Source: Chloroflexota bacterium
GTDB lineage: Bacteria; Chloroflexota; Anaerolineae; B4-G1
NCBI GenBank assembly: GCA_024232355.1
Contig: JAAEPW010000736.1
Location: 1 to 9,123, forward strand
Direction: 5' to 3'
Length of the DNA stretch: 9,123 bases
A model generated the notes under the pieces. The model saw only the letters and a list, made by a program, of their open reading frames with translations. It did not search any database and was not told where the DNA came from. Below are positions 1 to 7,034 of this stretch, piece after piece (the stretch's first letter is position 1; each line of letters begins with the position of its first letter). Position numbers and translations under genes: made by a program.

Positions 1-143
1 TCTGGGATAAATCTGGGTGCTGATTTGGTTGGAAATTCAAGTTCGAGTGGGAAGATTCCCCCTGATTCTTGGAAAAACTGCTCGTTGAAAAGCCAAAAAT
101 GGCGTTGAGTTGCACTGCAAAAGTCAAAATGAGAATTGCTGCT
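1..143 (-). other. Open-frame tail of unlike composition after VYLPLVLR
   Basis: Residues 2298-2344 are rich in F, Q, H, N and E, contain a cysteine (C2306), and lack the T/V/D-rich beta pattern of the rest of the protein. The DNA is visibly richer in A and T than the preceding coding region. No stop appears in this frame before the window edge. In the frame offset by two bases a TGA lies at 124-126, about six codons after the motif. The tail could be a real extension, a short read-through to a stop just outside the window, or the result of a one-base indel that removed the natural stop. Confidence 0.45.
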
Positions 144-3100
144 TCTCAATACAAGCGGCAAGTAGACGCGGAACGGATCAACCGTCAGCGCAAAGGTCGT
201 ATCGTTGGTCAAACCACCCTCGTCGGTCACGGTGATTGTGATTGTAACTATCCCAGTCAGGTTCGCCGCCGGGGTGATGGCAACGGTGCGGCTGAACCCA
301 GAGCCACCAAAGACGATGGTGGCGGTGGGAACCAGCGTGATGTTGGACGACGCAGCCGAGAGCGCCAGGTCGGCGGAAGCAGTCTCTGTGTCCCTGATGG
401 TAAAGGGGATGGGATCGGTGGGGGTGTTGGCGGTGGTGGACTGGTCGCTGATGGTCGAGATGGAAGGCGGCGTGTTAACTGCGCTACTGATGGTAAAGAC
501 AGCGTCGTCGGAACTGGAGCCGGCATTAGTAGAGATGAGGGAGGCAGTATTGGTGACAGTCTCCCCAGCAAAGGATTCGGCAGAGGTGATCTGGGCTGTG
601 AAGCGAATGGTGTAGCTTTTACCTGCCGGAATATCGTGCGGTCCCCACTCGATGATGTCACTAGGCAACGGCAACGTGGCCGAACCGGTGACGACCCAGC
701 TATGGAAATTTATACCAAGAGGCAGAATGTCGGTCATTACCACGCCGTGGGCAATTCCGCCGCCGCTATTGGACAACTCGATGGTATAAGTAACTACTCC
801 GCTCCGTGGTAGGTTGAGCGTACCGCCGCCTGTGCCTGCCACGGTTTTGAGCACGCGTAACGAGGGTTCCTGGGCAAAGATGGCAAACTCGGTCAGGTGC
901 TCAATGGTGACCACCAGGCGGTGGTTGGCGGCATCGTGTTCGACGACGGTTATGCCATCGGTGTTCCACTGATCACCATCCCAGTAGCGCAATTCTAGCG
1001 TCGCCTCGTCCGCATCGCTCAATCCAGCGAGGGTATAATCCAGGGTGAGGGTGATGGGGGAATCGAATGTGTAGGCCTCTTGGAAGACAGCGCCCAGGTA
1101 AGCCTCCAGGTTAAAGGCGCGACCGGCAAAGATAAAACCAACGGGAGCGGCGTGGCTGATGGACGATAGCTCGTCGTACACAAGAGTGATGGCATCGCTG
1201 ACGGCCCCGCCGGGAATCTCGATCGTGGTACTGACCACGCTGCCAGTCTGCGTGCCGGTGTAGGTCAACCCGCCGCCAGCCATGGGATCGACCGAGGCGG
1301 ACGCATCTCCGGCGACGACGTTGACGAGTGTCTCGTCCGGTGTGGCACCGGCCAGGTCCAGTGCATCAGTGACGGCGAGGGAAAAGGTCAAGAGACTCGT
1401 CACGGGCGGCGCGGCAAAAGTCGTCCGGCTGAGGGCGGCGTTGAAACTGACGCCCGCGCCGCCAGTCTGCGTCCATCCGTAGACTAGGGGGATGTGCGCG
1501 TCGGGGTCGCTGCTGCCGCTGCCGTCGAGTGTGATCAACGTGGTTGTGATGACGGTCTGGTCGGCCCCGGCGTTGGCAATGGGCAAGGCATTGAACATCA
1601 CTGTTATTGCTGCGCTGTCGCTGTTGTTGCCCGAGTTACGGTCCCCGGTGGCGGTGATGACGGTGGTATTGGTAAAGATGCCCGCCGCCAGCGGGTCGTT
1701 GAGTATGCCAGTGATGGTGATCGTGCCGCTATCACCAGGGGCCAAGTTTTGCACGCTCCAGACGTAGGTTGGACTAGTGCCAGTATCCGTGATGGCGACC
1801 CCACTGCTAACGACGCTGGTGTTGGTCACGCTGACCGGGATGTGGTCGGTGATGATTACGTGGGTAGCAGCCAATGTGCCGTCGTTTATGAAGGCGAGGG
1901 TATAAGTGACAATATCGCTGGGCGCGACGATTTGTGGGGTGACGGTTTTAACGAGCGCGAGATTAGGGCAATCATCGTTGCGGTAGATCTGTGATATGTG
2001 GGTGTAAGGGTAATCGGTGCTAGTTCCTGTGAGTAGGATATCCAGATCACCGTCATTATCATAGTCTCCCCACGCCACCGAGCTATTGTCAACGCCCGGT
2101 AACCCGACACTAATGTCAGCGAAACTGCCTGCGTCATTACGATATACCTTGGACACGCGACCGCTATCAGCTTGTCCTGTGAGTAGAATATCTAGGTCAC
2201 CGTCGTTATCGTAATCTCCCCACGCTGCTGAACTATCGTCAACACCCGTCAATCCGGCGTTAATGTTGGTAAAACTGCCATTGTCATTACGATAGATCCA
2301 GGATACAGGGGGGGTGAAGGGATAATCGTCTCCCGTGAGCAGGATATCCAAGTCACCATCATTATCATAATCTCCCCATATCACCGAGCTACCGTCTACA
2401 GGCTTGATCCCAGCATTGATGTCGGTAAACTCGCCATTGTCATTGCGATATACTATAGATACGGTGTTCATATAGTCGTCAATCTGCCCCGTGAGCAGAA
2501 TGTCTAGATCACCATCGCTGTCATAGTCGCCCCACATTGTTGAACCATAGTAAACACCTGTGAGTGCGGCGTTGATATCGGTAAAGGTCCACCCGGAGGT
2601 GGGACCGTCGTTGCGGTACACCTTGGATACGCCACTAAATATATTGTCATCTATCCCCGTGAGCAAAATATCGAGATCACCATCGTTGTCATAGTCGCCC
2701 CACATTGCTGAACCATAGTAAACACCTGTGAGTGCAGCGTTGATGTTGGTAAAGGTCCACCCAGAGGCAGAGCCATCATTGCGGTATACCTTGGAGACGC
2801 GATTTGAACCCACAAGAAGAACGTCAAGATCGCCATCATTGTCGTAATCTCCCCACGCCACTGAGCCATATCGAATACCCGTCAGCCCCGCGTTGATATC
2901 AGCAAAGCTGCCATTGTCATTGCGGTATATCTGAGACACGTGGTCGCTGCCATCGTAACCTGCGAGCAGGATGTCGAGATCACCGTCGTTGTCATAGTCA
3001 CCCCACGCTACCGAACTATTGCCAACGTCCGTGAGTCCGGCGGCATTGATGTCTGTGAAACAACCACCGACGGGACGAGGAGTCACTATGCCAGCAGTAA

Positions 3101-6100
3101 ATTGCCATTGATAGGGCGCCAAGTCTATGCCGTTGGTACTTTGAATGCCGTCCGTGGCGCTAATGCGGACTATTTCGCCCGCGTGGAAAGGGTGAGCGGG
3201 AAATAGCGTCAATGTGCGACCAGGGGTATCATAGTCGAGTGTGCCAGTGACCAGACCACTCATCATGCCATGTGCGGCAAAGGTGATCGTACTGATGGTG
3301 CTTGGGTCCACATCGTTGTCAAAGGTGGCGGATACGGTCGTCGTGAGTGGCATGCCCAGTGCCTGAGCCGTCGGAATTGTGTCGGTGATGTGCAACAAGA
3401 ACGCTGCCCAGGTCGAGCTATGGTTGTTTTCGGTGTTGACATCAAGAGATGTGGTGGTAATGATGGTTGTATTGGTAAAGCTGTCTCCAGAGGACAATGT
3501 ATTGACAGTTTGGCCTGTGATGATAATTATACCGCTCTCGCCAGGGGCCAAGTTTTGCACCTGCCAGACGTAGGCTGGAGTGACGCTAGTACTGGTGATG
3601 GTGACGCCACTACTAATAACGCTGATGTTAGTAACGCTGACCGGCATAGTATCGGTGATAATAACGCGAGTAGCAGTCAATGTCCCGGTATTAGAAAAGT
3701 TCAAGGTATAGGTGATGGTCTGATCCGGCGCAACATCTTGTGGAGTGACAAATTTGACGATCGACAGGTCAGTGACACAATCTTCATTACGATATATTTT
3801 GGTAACAGGAAGATTCAAAGCGTCTTCGCCCGTAAAGATGATATCAAGATCACCATCGTTATCATAATCCCCCCACGCCGCTGAACTGTAGCTGACCTCG
3901 GACAGATCAGCAGAGATATCGGTGAACGTGTCTCCTCCACCATTACGATATATCTTGGTAATACGGTCTGAATCGCTGCTACCCGTGAGAAGAATATCGA
4001 GGTTACCGTCATTGTCATAGTCTCCCCACATCACTGAGCCTGTCACCGCAACCAGGCCAGCAGAGATGTCGGTGAATACGTTTTTCCCATCATTGCGATA
4101 CACTTTAGCAACGCGACCTAAAGTGCTGTGTCCTGCGAGAAGGATATCTAGGTCTCCATCATTATCATAATCACCCCATGCTACTGAACTATTGCTTATC
4201 TCGGTCAGGTTTGCAGAGATATCAGTGAATTTGTTCCTTCCATCATTGCGATACACCTTGCTAACGTACCTCGAACCAGTGAAACCTGTGAGAAGGATAT
4301 CGAGATCACCATCATTGTCATAATCACCCCACGCCACCGAACCTTTCTCAACCCCGATCAAGTCAGTAGAAACGTCGGTGAATGTGTCTGCTCCATCATT
4401 GCGATACAGCTTGGCAACGCGACCCAAAGTACTGTAACCTGTGAGAAGAATATCCAGGTCTCCATCATTATCATAATCACCCCACGCCACCGAGCTATAG
4501 ATAACCCTGGCTAGATCAGCAGAGATGTCGGTAAATATATCTGTCCCGTCATTACGATATATCTTGGAAACATAAATTGAGCCGGTGTAACCCGCGAGAA
4601 GGATATCAAGATCACCGTCGTTGTCATAGTCTCCCCACGCCACTGAGCCTGTCATCCCAACCAGGTCGACAGAGATGTCAGTAAATATATCACCCCCGTC
4701 GTTACGATAGACCCGGGATACGCGACCGCTGTCAGTATATCCCGCGAGCAGGATGTCTAGGTCTCCATCAGTATCATAATCTCCCCATGCCACTGAACTA
4801 GCGCTCACCCCAATCAGGTCAGTAGAGACGTTGGTAAAGCCACGCACACATCGAGCGCATATCTCGCCCGCATGGAATTGCCACTGATAGGGATGTAGAG
4901 GCTCGCCATCGGTACGGAGTAAACTCTTTGTGGCGCTGGCGCGGACAATCTCGCCAGCGTAGAAGGCGCGAGTAGGTGTCAGCATCATCGTGCGCCTGGG
5001 ATCATCGTAACCGAACGTGCCAGTCACCAGGCCGCTCTGCATCCCGTGAGCGACAAAGGTACCACTGCTAACAGTACTGACGTCCAGATCACCGTCGAAA
5101 GTCGCCACGATTGTCGTAGTAAGTGGTACTCCCACTGCGTTAGCTGATGGGATCGTAGTGGTGATGCTCAGTAAGTAAACGTCGAGTAGCACATAGCTGC
5201 TGTTGTTGCCGGGATTACCATCCACCGAAGTGGTAGTAATGATGGCAGTATTGGTAAAGACCTGGTGAGACAAAGATGGGCTGAGCACGCCGGTGATGGT
5301 GATAACGCCGCCTTCACCAGGAGCCAGATCTTGCACGTGCCACACGTAGGCCGGAGTAGCGCTGGCGTCGGTGATGACAACGCTACTACTGATGATATTG
5401 CGACTGATGATAGTCACACTAACTGGCACTATGTCAGTGATGCTCACACCAATAGCAGGAGACGTGCCTACATTGGAAAAAGTCAGGGTGTAAGTAATAG
5501 AGGATCCAGGCGTGGTAGCGAGGGGAGTAACGTTCTTGCTAAGAACTAGATCAGCGACACAGTCATCGTTGCGGTACACTTTGGCAATGCGGGTATCGAA
5601 TGCATCGCTCCCTGCAAGAAGGATGTCAAGATCACCATCGTTATCATAGTCCCCCCACGCCACCGAGCTGTAACGAACACCAGTCATCCCGGCGTCAATG
5701 TCGATAAAGCTGCCAGCATCGTTGCGGTAGATCCGGGATATTTGGCTGCTGCCAGTATATCCTGTGAGTAAGACGTCTAGGTCGCCATCATTGTCATAGT
5801 CCCCCCAGGCCGCACTGCTATCCCGAACGCCAGGGAGGGCAGTGTTGACCTGGGTAAAGTTCTCCCCGCCGTCGTTACGCCACACCTCGGTCACCGGTGT
5901 ACGAGTACTATCATACCCGGTGAGGAGGATATCGAGGTCACCGTCATTGTCATAGTCACCCCAAGCCACACTGCCATCCTGGACACCGGTAAGGATGGTG
6001 CCGGCTTGAACAAAGCTCTCTGCATTGTCATTGCACCACACCTGGGTCACCGGTGTAAAAGTACTGTCATACCCAGTGAGAAGGATATCGAGATCACCAT

Positions 6101-7034
6101 CATTGTCATAGTCCCCCCAAGCCACACTGCCATCCTGAACACCGGTAAGGACGGTGCAGGCTTGGATAAAGCTCTCTGCATTTTCATTGCGCCACACTTG
6201 GGTCATATCTCCCGAGCTAGTCGTACCAGCGAGGAGGATATCGAGGTCGCCGTCATTGTCATAGTCTCCCCACGCTACTGAACCCGCTACCACCCCGGGT
6301 AAACCAGCAGAGATGTCGGTAAAAGTGTCCTTTCCATCATTGCGATACACTCTGCCAATAGGACCAGATTGACTGTATCCGGTGAGGAGGATATCGAGGT
6401 CGCCATCGTTGTCATAGTCTCCCCACGCTACTGAACTATAACTGACCCCAGGCAGGTTGACAAAGGCTTCAGTAAATATGCCATCGCCGTCGTTACGGTA
6501 TAATCGGGCAACATACCAAGAGCCAGTAATGAGAATATCGAGGTCGCCATCGTTGTCGTAATCTCCCCACGCCACGGAACCGTTTTTCACCCCAATCAGA
6601 CGGGCAGAGATGTCGGCAAAGCAGCCAACGCAGCGGGAGACGACCCTCCCGGCGCGAAACTGCCACTGGGTGGCGGATAGCGGTTCTGTGCCGGTGACGT
6701 TGAGCGTGCGCGTGGTGGCGATGATATAGACCAGTTCACCCTGGTGGAAGGGCCGCGTGGGCGTGACGACGATAGTGCCACCGCGCACGGTGTGGGTGGC
6801 CGTCACCAGGCCGGACTGCATACCGTGGACGGCAAAGGTGCGGCTGGTCACGGTGGCCACACTGATCGGTTCGTCATAGGTGATGGACACGGTGGTGGTC
6901 AGCGGGGCGGTGTGAGAGTTGCGCGGCGGGTTGAGCACCGGATTTCCCGGCGCTGCCTGCCCGATAAGTGCGAGTGCCCCTACGGTCAGGACCAATCCCA
7001 AGCTAAATGTGACGAGTAAACGGTTGATTTTCAT
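1..7034 (-). CDS. Giant secreted multi-propeller protein (FG-GAP/VCBS, Big_5, DUF11), 3' end outside window
   Basis: An unbroken frame runs from ATG at 7034 to the left edge: at least 2344 codons with no stop seen. Residues 1-28 look like a Sec signal peptide (MKINR, then a hydrophobic stretch, with likely cleavage near GQA-A, residues 25-28). Three super-modules follow at about 32-622, 623-1214 and 1215-1814. Each has one SbsA/Big_5 Ig-like domain, seven FG-GAP/VCBS blades with core WGDYDNDGDLDIL, and one DUF11 domain. Residues 1815-2285 are four non-repeated beta domains, then VYLPLVLR at 2290-2297. The protein is predicted to be exported and calcium-binding; adhesion or ligand binding is an inference. 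No transmembrane helix or LPXTG signal is visible. The ribosome site is weak: GAGG at 7049-7052 lies 14 nt from the ATG, and I see no alternative in-frame start nearby. The tail after residue 2297 looks unlike the rest. Family assignment is strong, biological role unknown. Confidence 0.93.
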   Translation of the reverse strand, partial: MKINRLLVTFSLGLVLTVGALALIGQAAPGNPVLNPPRNSHTAPLTTTVSITYDEPISVATVTSRTFAVHGMQSGLVTATHTVRGGTIVVTPTRPFHQGELVYIIATTRTLNVTGTEPLSATQWQFRAGRVVSRCVGCFADISARLIGVKNGSVAWGDYDNDGDLDILITGSWYVARLYRNDGDGIFTEAFVNLPGVSYSSVAWGDYDNDGDLDILLTGYSQSGPIGRVYRNDGKDTFTDISAGLPGVVAGSVAWGDYDNDGDLDILLAGTTSSGDMTQVWRNENAESFIQACTVLTGVQDGSVAWGDYDNDGDLDILLTGYDSTFTPVTQVWCNDNAESFVQAGTILTGVQDGSVAWGDYDNDGDLDILLTGYDSTRTPVTEVWRNDGGENFTQVNTALPGVRDSSAAWGDYDNDGDLDVLLTGYTGSSQISRIYRNDAGSFIDIDAGMTGVRYSSVAWGDYDNDGDLDILLAGSDAFDTRIAKVYRNDDCVADLVLSKNVTPLATTPGSSITYTLTFSNVGTSPAIGVSITDIVPVSVTIISRNIISSSVVITDASATPAYVWHVQDLAPGEGGVITITGVLSPSLSHQVFTNTAIITTTSVDGNPGNNSSYVLLDVYLLSITTTIPSANAVGVPLTTTIVATFDGDLDVSTVSSGTFVAHGMQSGLVTGTFGYDDPRRTMMLTPTRAFYAGEIVRASATKSLLRTDGEPLHPYQWQFHAGEICARCVRGFTNVSTDLIGVSASSVAWGDYDTDGDLDILLAGYTDSGRVSRVYRNDGGDIFTDISVDLVGMTGSVAWGDYDNDGDLDILLAGYTGSIYVSKIYRNDGTDIFTDISADLARVIYSSVAWGDYDNDGDLDILLTGYSTLGRVAKLYRNDGADTFTDVSTDLIGVEKGSVAWGDYDNDGDLDILLTGFTGSRYVSKVYRNDGRNKFTDISANLTEISNSSVAWGDYDNDGDLDILLAGHSTLGRVAKVYRNDGKNVFTDISAGLVAVTGSVMWGDYDNDGNLDILLTGSSDSDRITKIYRNGGGDTFTDISADLSEVSYSSAAWGDYDNDGDLDIIFTGEDALNLPVTKIYRNEDCVTDLSIVKFVTPQDVAPDQTITYTLNFSNTGTLTATRVIITDTMPVSVTNISVISSGVTITSTSVTPAYVWQVQNLAPGESGIIIITGQTVNTLSSGDSFTNTTIITTTSLDVNTENNHSSTWAAFLLHITDTIPTAQALGMPLTTTVSATFDNDVDPSTISTITFAAHGMMSGLVTGTLDYDTPGRTLTLFPAHPFHAGEIVRISATDGIQSTNGIDLAPYQWQFTAGIVTPRPVGGCFTDINAAGLTDVGNSSVAWGDYDNDGDLDILLAGYDGSDHVSQIYRNDNGSFADINAGLTGIRYGSVAWGDYDNDGDLDVLLVGSNRVSKVYRNDGSASGWTFTNINAALTGVYYGSAMWGDYDNDGDLDILLTGIDDNIFSGVSKVYRNDGPTSGWTFTDINAALTGVYYGSTMWGDYDSDGDLDILLTGQIDDYMNTVSIVYRNDNGEFTDINAGIKPVDGSSVIWGDYDNDGDLDILLTGDDYPFTPPVSWIYRNDNGSFTNINAGLTGVDDSSAAWGDYDNDGDLDILLTGQADSGRVSKVYRNDAGSFADISVGLPGVDNSSVAWGDYDNDGDLDILLTGTSTDYPYTHISQIYRNDDCPNLALVKTVTPQIVAPSDIVTYTLAFINDGTLAATHVIITDHIPVSVTNTSVVSSGVAITDTGTSPTYVWSVQNLAPGDSGTITITGILNDPLAAGIFTNTTVITATGDRNSGNNSDSAAITVMFNALPIANAGADQTVITTTLITLDGSGSSDPDAHIPLVYGWTQTGGAGVSFNAALSRTTFAAPPVTSLLTFSLAVTDALDLAGATPDETLVNVVAGDASASVDPMAGGGLTYTGTQTGSVVSTTIEIPGGAVSDAITLVYDELSSISHAAPVGFIFAGRAFNLEAYLGAVFQEAYTFDSPITLTLDYTLAGLSDADEATLELRYWDGDQWNTDGITVVEHDAANHRLVVTIEHLTEFAIFAQEPSLRVLKTVAGTGGGTLNLPRSGVVTYTIELSNSGGGIAHGVVMTDILPLGINFHSWVVTGSATLPLPSDIIEWGPHDIPAGKSYTIRFTAQITSAESFAGETVTNTASLISTNAGSSSDDAVFTISSAVNTPPSISTISDQSTTANTPTDPIPFTIRDTETASADLALSAASSNITLVPTATIVFGGSGFSRTVAITPAANLTGIVTITITVTDEGGLTNDTTFALTVDPFRVYLPLVLRSSNSHFDFCSATQRHFWLFNEQFFQESGGIFPLELEFPTKSAPRFIP
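144..167 (-). other. VYLPLVLR C-terminal motif
   Basis: Residues 2290-2297 read VYLPLVLR directly after the last beta domain. I recall this motif at or within a few residues of the C-terminus of many Chloroflexota extracellular proteins; that is memory, not a search result. Its position here marks the expected end of the protein, yet the frame continues for at least 47 more residues. Confidence 0.5.
180..479 (-). other. Cadherin/Ig-like domain before the C-terminal motif
   Basis: Residues about 2186-2285 begin VNTPPSISTISDQSTTAN, followed by PIPFTIRDTET, a strand with SSNITLVPTATIVFGGSG, and end in VTITITVTDEGGLTNDTTFALTV. This is a familiar bacterial Ig/cadherin-like repeat in which a TPP-I opening, an F-I-D-E turn and a V-V-D-G-L end are conserved. 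Such domains form rigid stalk segments on extracellular proteins. Here a single copy sits just before VYLPLVLR. Confidence 0.7.
480..869 (-). other. Fourth, divergent DUF11-like domain
   Basis: Residues about 2056-2185 contain LRVLKTVAGTGGG, VVTYTIELSNSGGGIAHGVVMTD, an IEWGPHDIPAGKSYTIRF strand and an end ETVTNTASL. This is the DUF11 order: a V-TYTI-L-N-G strand, a D-LP turn, an L/IPAG turn and a V-NTA strand. It differs clearly from the three DUF11 domains after the propellers, which share YVW-VQ-LAPG and the ending F-NT-(I/V)IT. It was therefore probably not created by the same module duplication. Confidence 0.7.
870..1313 (-). other. Unrecognised beta-rich domain of the giant protein
   Basis: Residues about 1908-2055 contain a glycine-rich opening (AGGGLTYTGTQTG), a segment with PVGFIFAGRAFNLEAY, a strand ITLTLDYTLAGL, an acidic stretch SDADEATLELRYWDG and a final strand ending HLTEFAIFA. 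Alternating hydrophobic residues suggest an all-beta fold. I recall similar LRYWDG...W...HLTEFA segments near the C-termini of other bacterial secreted proteins but cannot name a family. It occurs once, between the PKD-like and fourth DUF11-like domains. Confidence 0.5.
1314..1592 (-). other. PKD-like domain of the giant protein
   Basis: Residues about 1815-1907 begin NALPIANAGADQTV and continue with LDGSGSSDPD, then a YGWTQTGG strand and a final FSLAVTDA. This is the usual order of a PKD-type or REJ/K319-like beta-sandwich: an NAG-D opening, a DGSGSSDPD turn, a W-containing strand and a V-T-D end. These domains normally act as spacers or protein/sugar-binding modules on secreted proteins. 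It directly follows the third DUF11 domain and has no copy elsewhere in the protein. Confidence 0.75.
1593..3392 (-). repeat. Super-module 3: Big_5 + seven FG-GAP blades + DUF11
   Basis: This covers residues about 1215-1814. The Big_5 domain (about 1215-1315) carries FAAHGMMSGLVTG and ends in YQWQF. Blades run from C1325 to C1689, with tryptophan codons at 3003, 2853, 2700, 2532, 2376, 2220 and 2070. The lead-in is typically (D/N)INA(A/G)LTGV, unlike module 2. Blades 3 and 4 are nearly identical at DNA level and carry an insertion (SGWTFT), giving a 168-bp spacing. One loop is DYDSDGDLD; all seven keep DxDxDGxxD. The DUF11 domain (about 1691-1814) contains VTYTLAFINDG and YVWSVQNLAPGD. Only one cysteine precedes this propeller, against two in modules 1 and 2. 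Confidence 0.88.
3393..5168 (-). repeat. Super-module 2: Big_5 + seven FG-GAP blades + DUF11
   Basis: This covers residues about 623-1214. The Big_5 domain (about 623-722) repeats the motifs of module 1, with FVAHGMQSGLVTG and PTRAFYAGE before YQWQF. The seven blades lie between C726/C729 and C1086, with tryptophan codons at 4785, 4635, 4482, 4329, 4176, 4026 and 3873. The period is very regular at 150 or 153 bp. Blades share the lead-in FTDIS(A/T/V)(D/N/G)L and mostly (V/I)(S/A)K(V/I/L)YRN(D/G). Loop variants are DYDTDGDLD in blade 1 and DYDNDGNLD in blade 6; both keep the calcium-ligand positions. The DUF11 domain (about 1088-1214) contains ITYTLNFSNTG and YVWQVQNLAPGE. Confidence 0.88.
5169..6941 (-). 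repeat. Super-module 1: Big_5 + seven FG-GAP blades + DUF11
   Basis: This covers residues about 32-622. The Ig-like domain (about 32-134) has the SbsA/Big_5 signature: VSITYDEP near its start, FAVHGMQSGLVT in the middle, and a PTRPFHQGE strand before a final QWQF. Seven blades follow between C135/C138 and C492; their WGDY tryptophan codons lie at 6567, 6423, 6270, 6117, 5961, 5805 and 5655 (lowest base of each codon). Spacing is 48-52 residues. Every blade keeps DxDxDGxxD. Blades 3 to 5 read VW(R/C)N where the others have (V/L/I)YRN. The DUF11 domain (about 494-622) contains ITYTLTFSNVG and a YVWHVQDLAPGE strand. Compared with modules 2 and 3, these blades are the most varied in sequence. Confidence 0.88.
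6951..7034 (-). other. Signal peptide of the giant protein
   Basis: The first 28 residues have a Sec/SPase I layout: a short positive n-region (K2, R5), a hydrophobic core rich in L, V, A and G from about residue 6 to 24, and small residues before a probable cleavage site (G25-Q26-A27, then A28-P29). No cysteine follows the core, so a lipoprotein is unlikely. The mature chain starts in a proline-rich linker before the first Ig-like domain. This places the protein outside the cytoplasmic membrane. Confidence 0.8.

Noticed and set aside
1..17. Direct repeat TCTGGG-N5-TCTGGG at the window edge
   Set aside because: Six bases is too short to mean anything without flanking sequence.
69..812. Long plus-strand ORF of 247 codons, overlapping a second plus-strand ORF at 205-615
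   Set aside because: Both are antisense to the continuous minus-strand frame encoding recognisable DUF11 and Ig-like domains. Their translations are low-complexity G/R/D- or V/M/A-rich, as expected from the complement of T/V/D-rich codons.
1282..6281. Numerous 60-200 codon ORFs on both strands across the repeat region
   Set aside because: They lie in the wrong frame or strand of the blade repeats, and several echo one another only because the blades repeat. None has a ribosome site or family signature.
2034..6569. Regular 150-156 bp periodicity that could suggest a CRISPR-like or satellite array
   Set aside because: The units are in-frame coding repeats of FG-GAP blades with conserved protein motifs and no unique-spacer structure.
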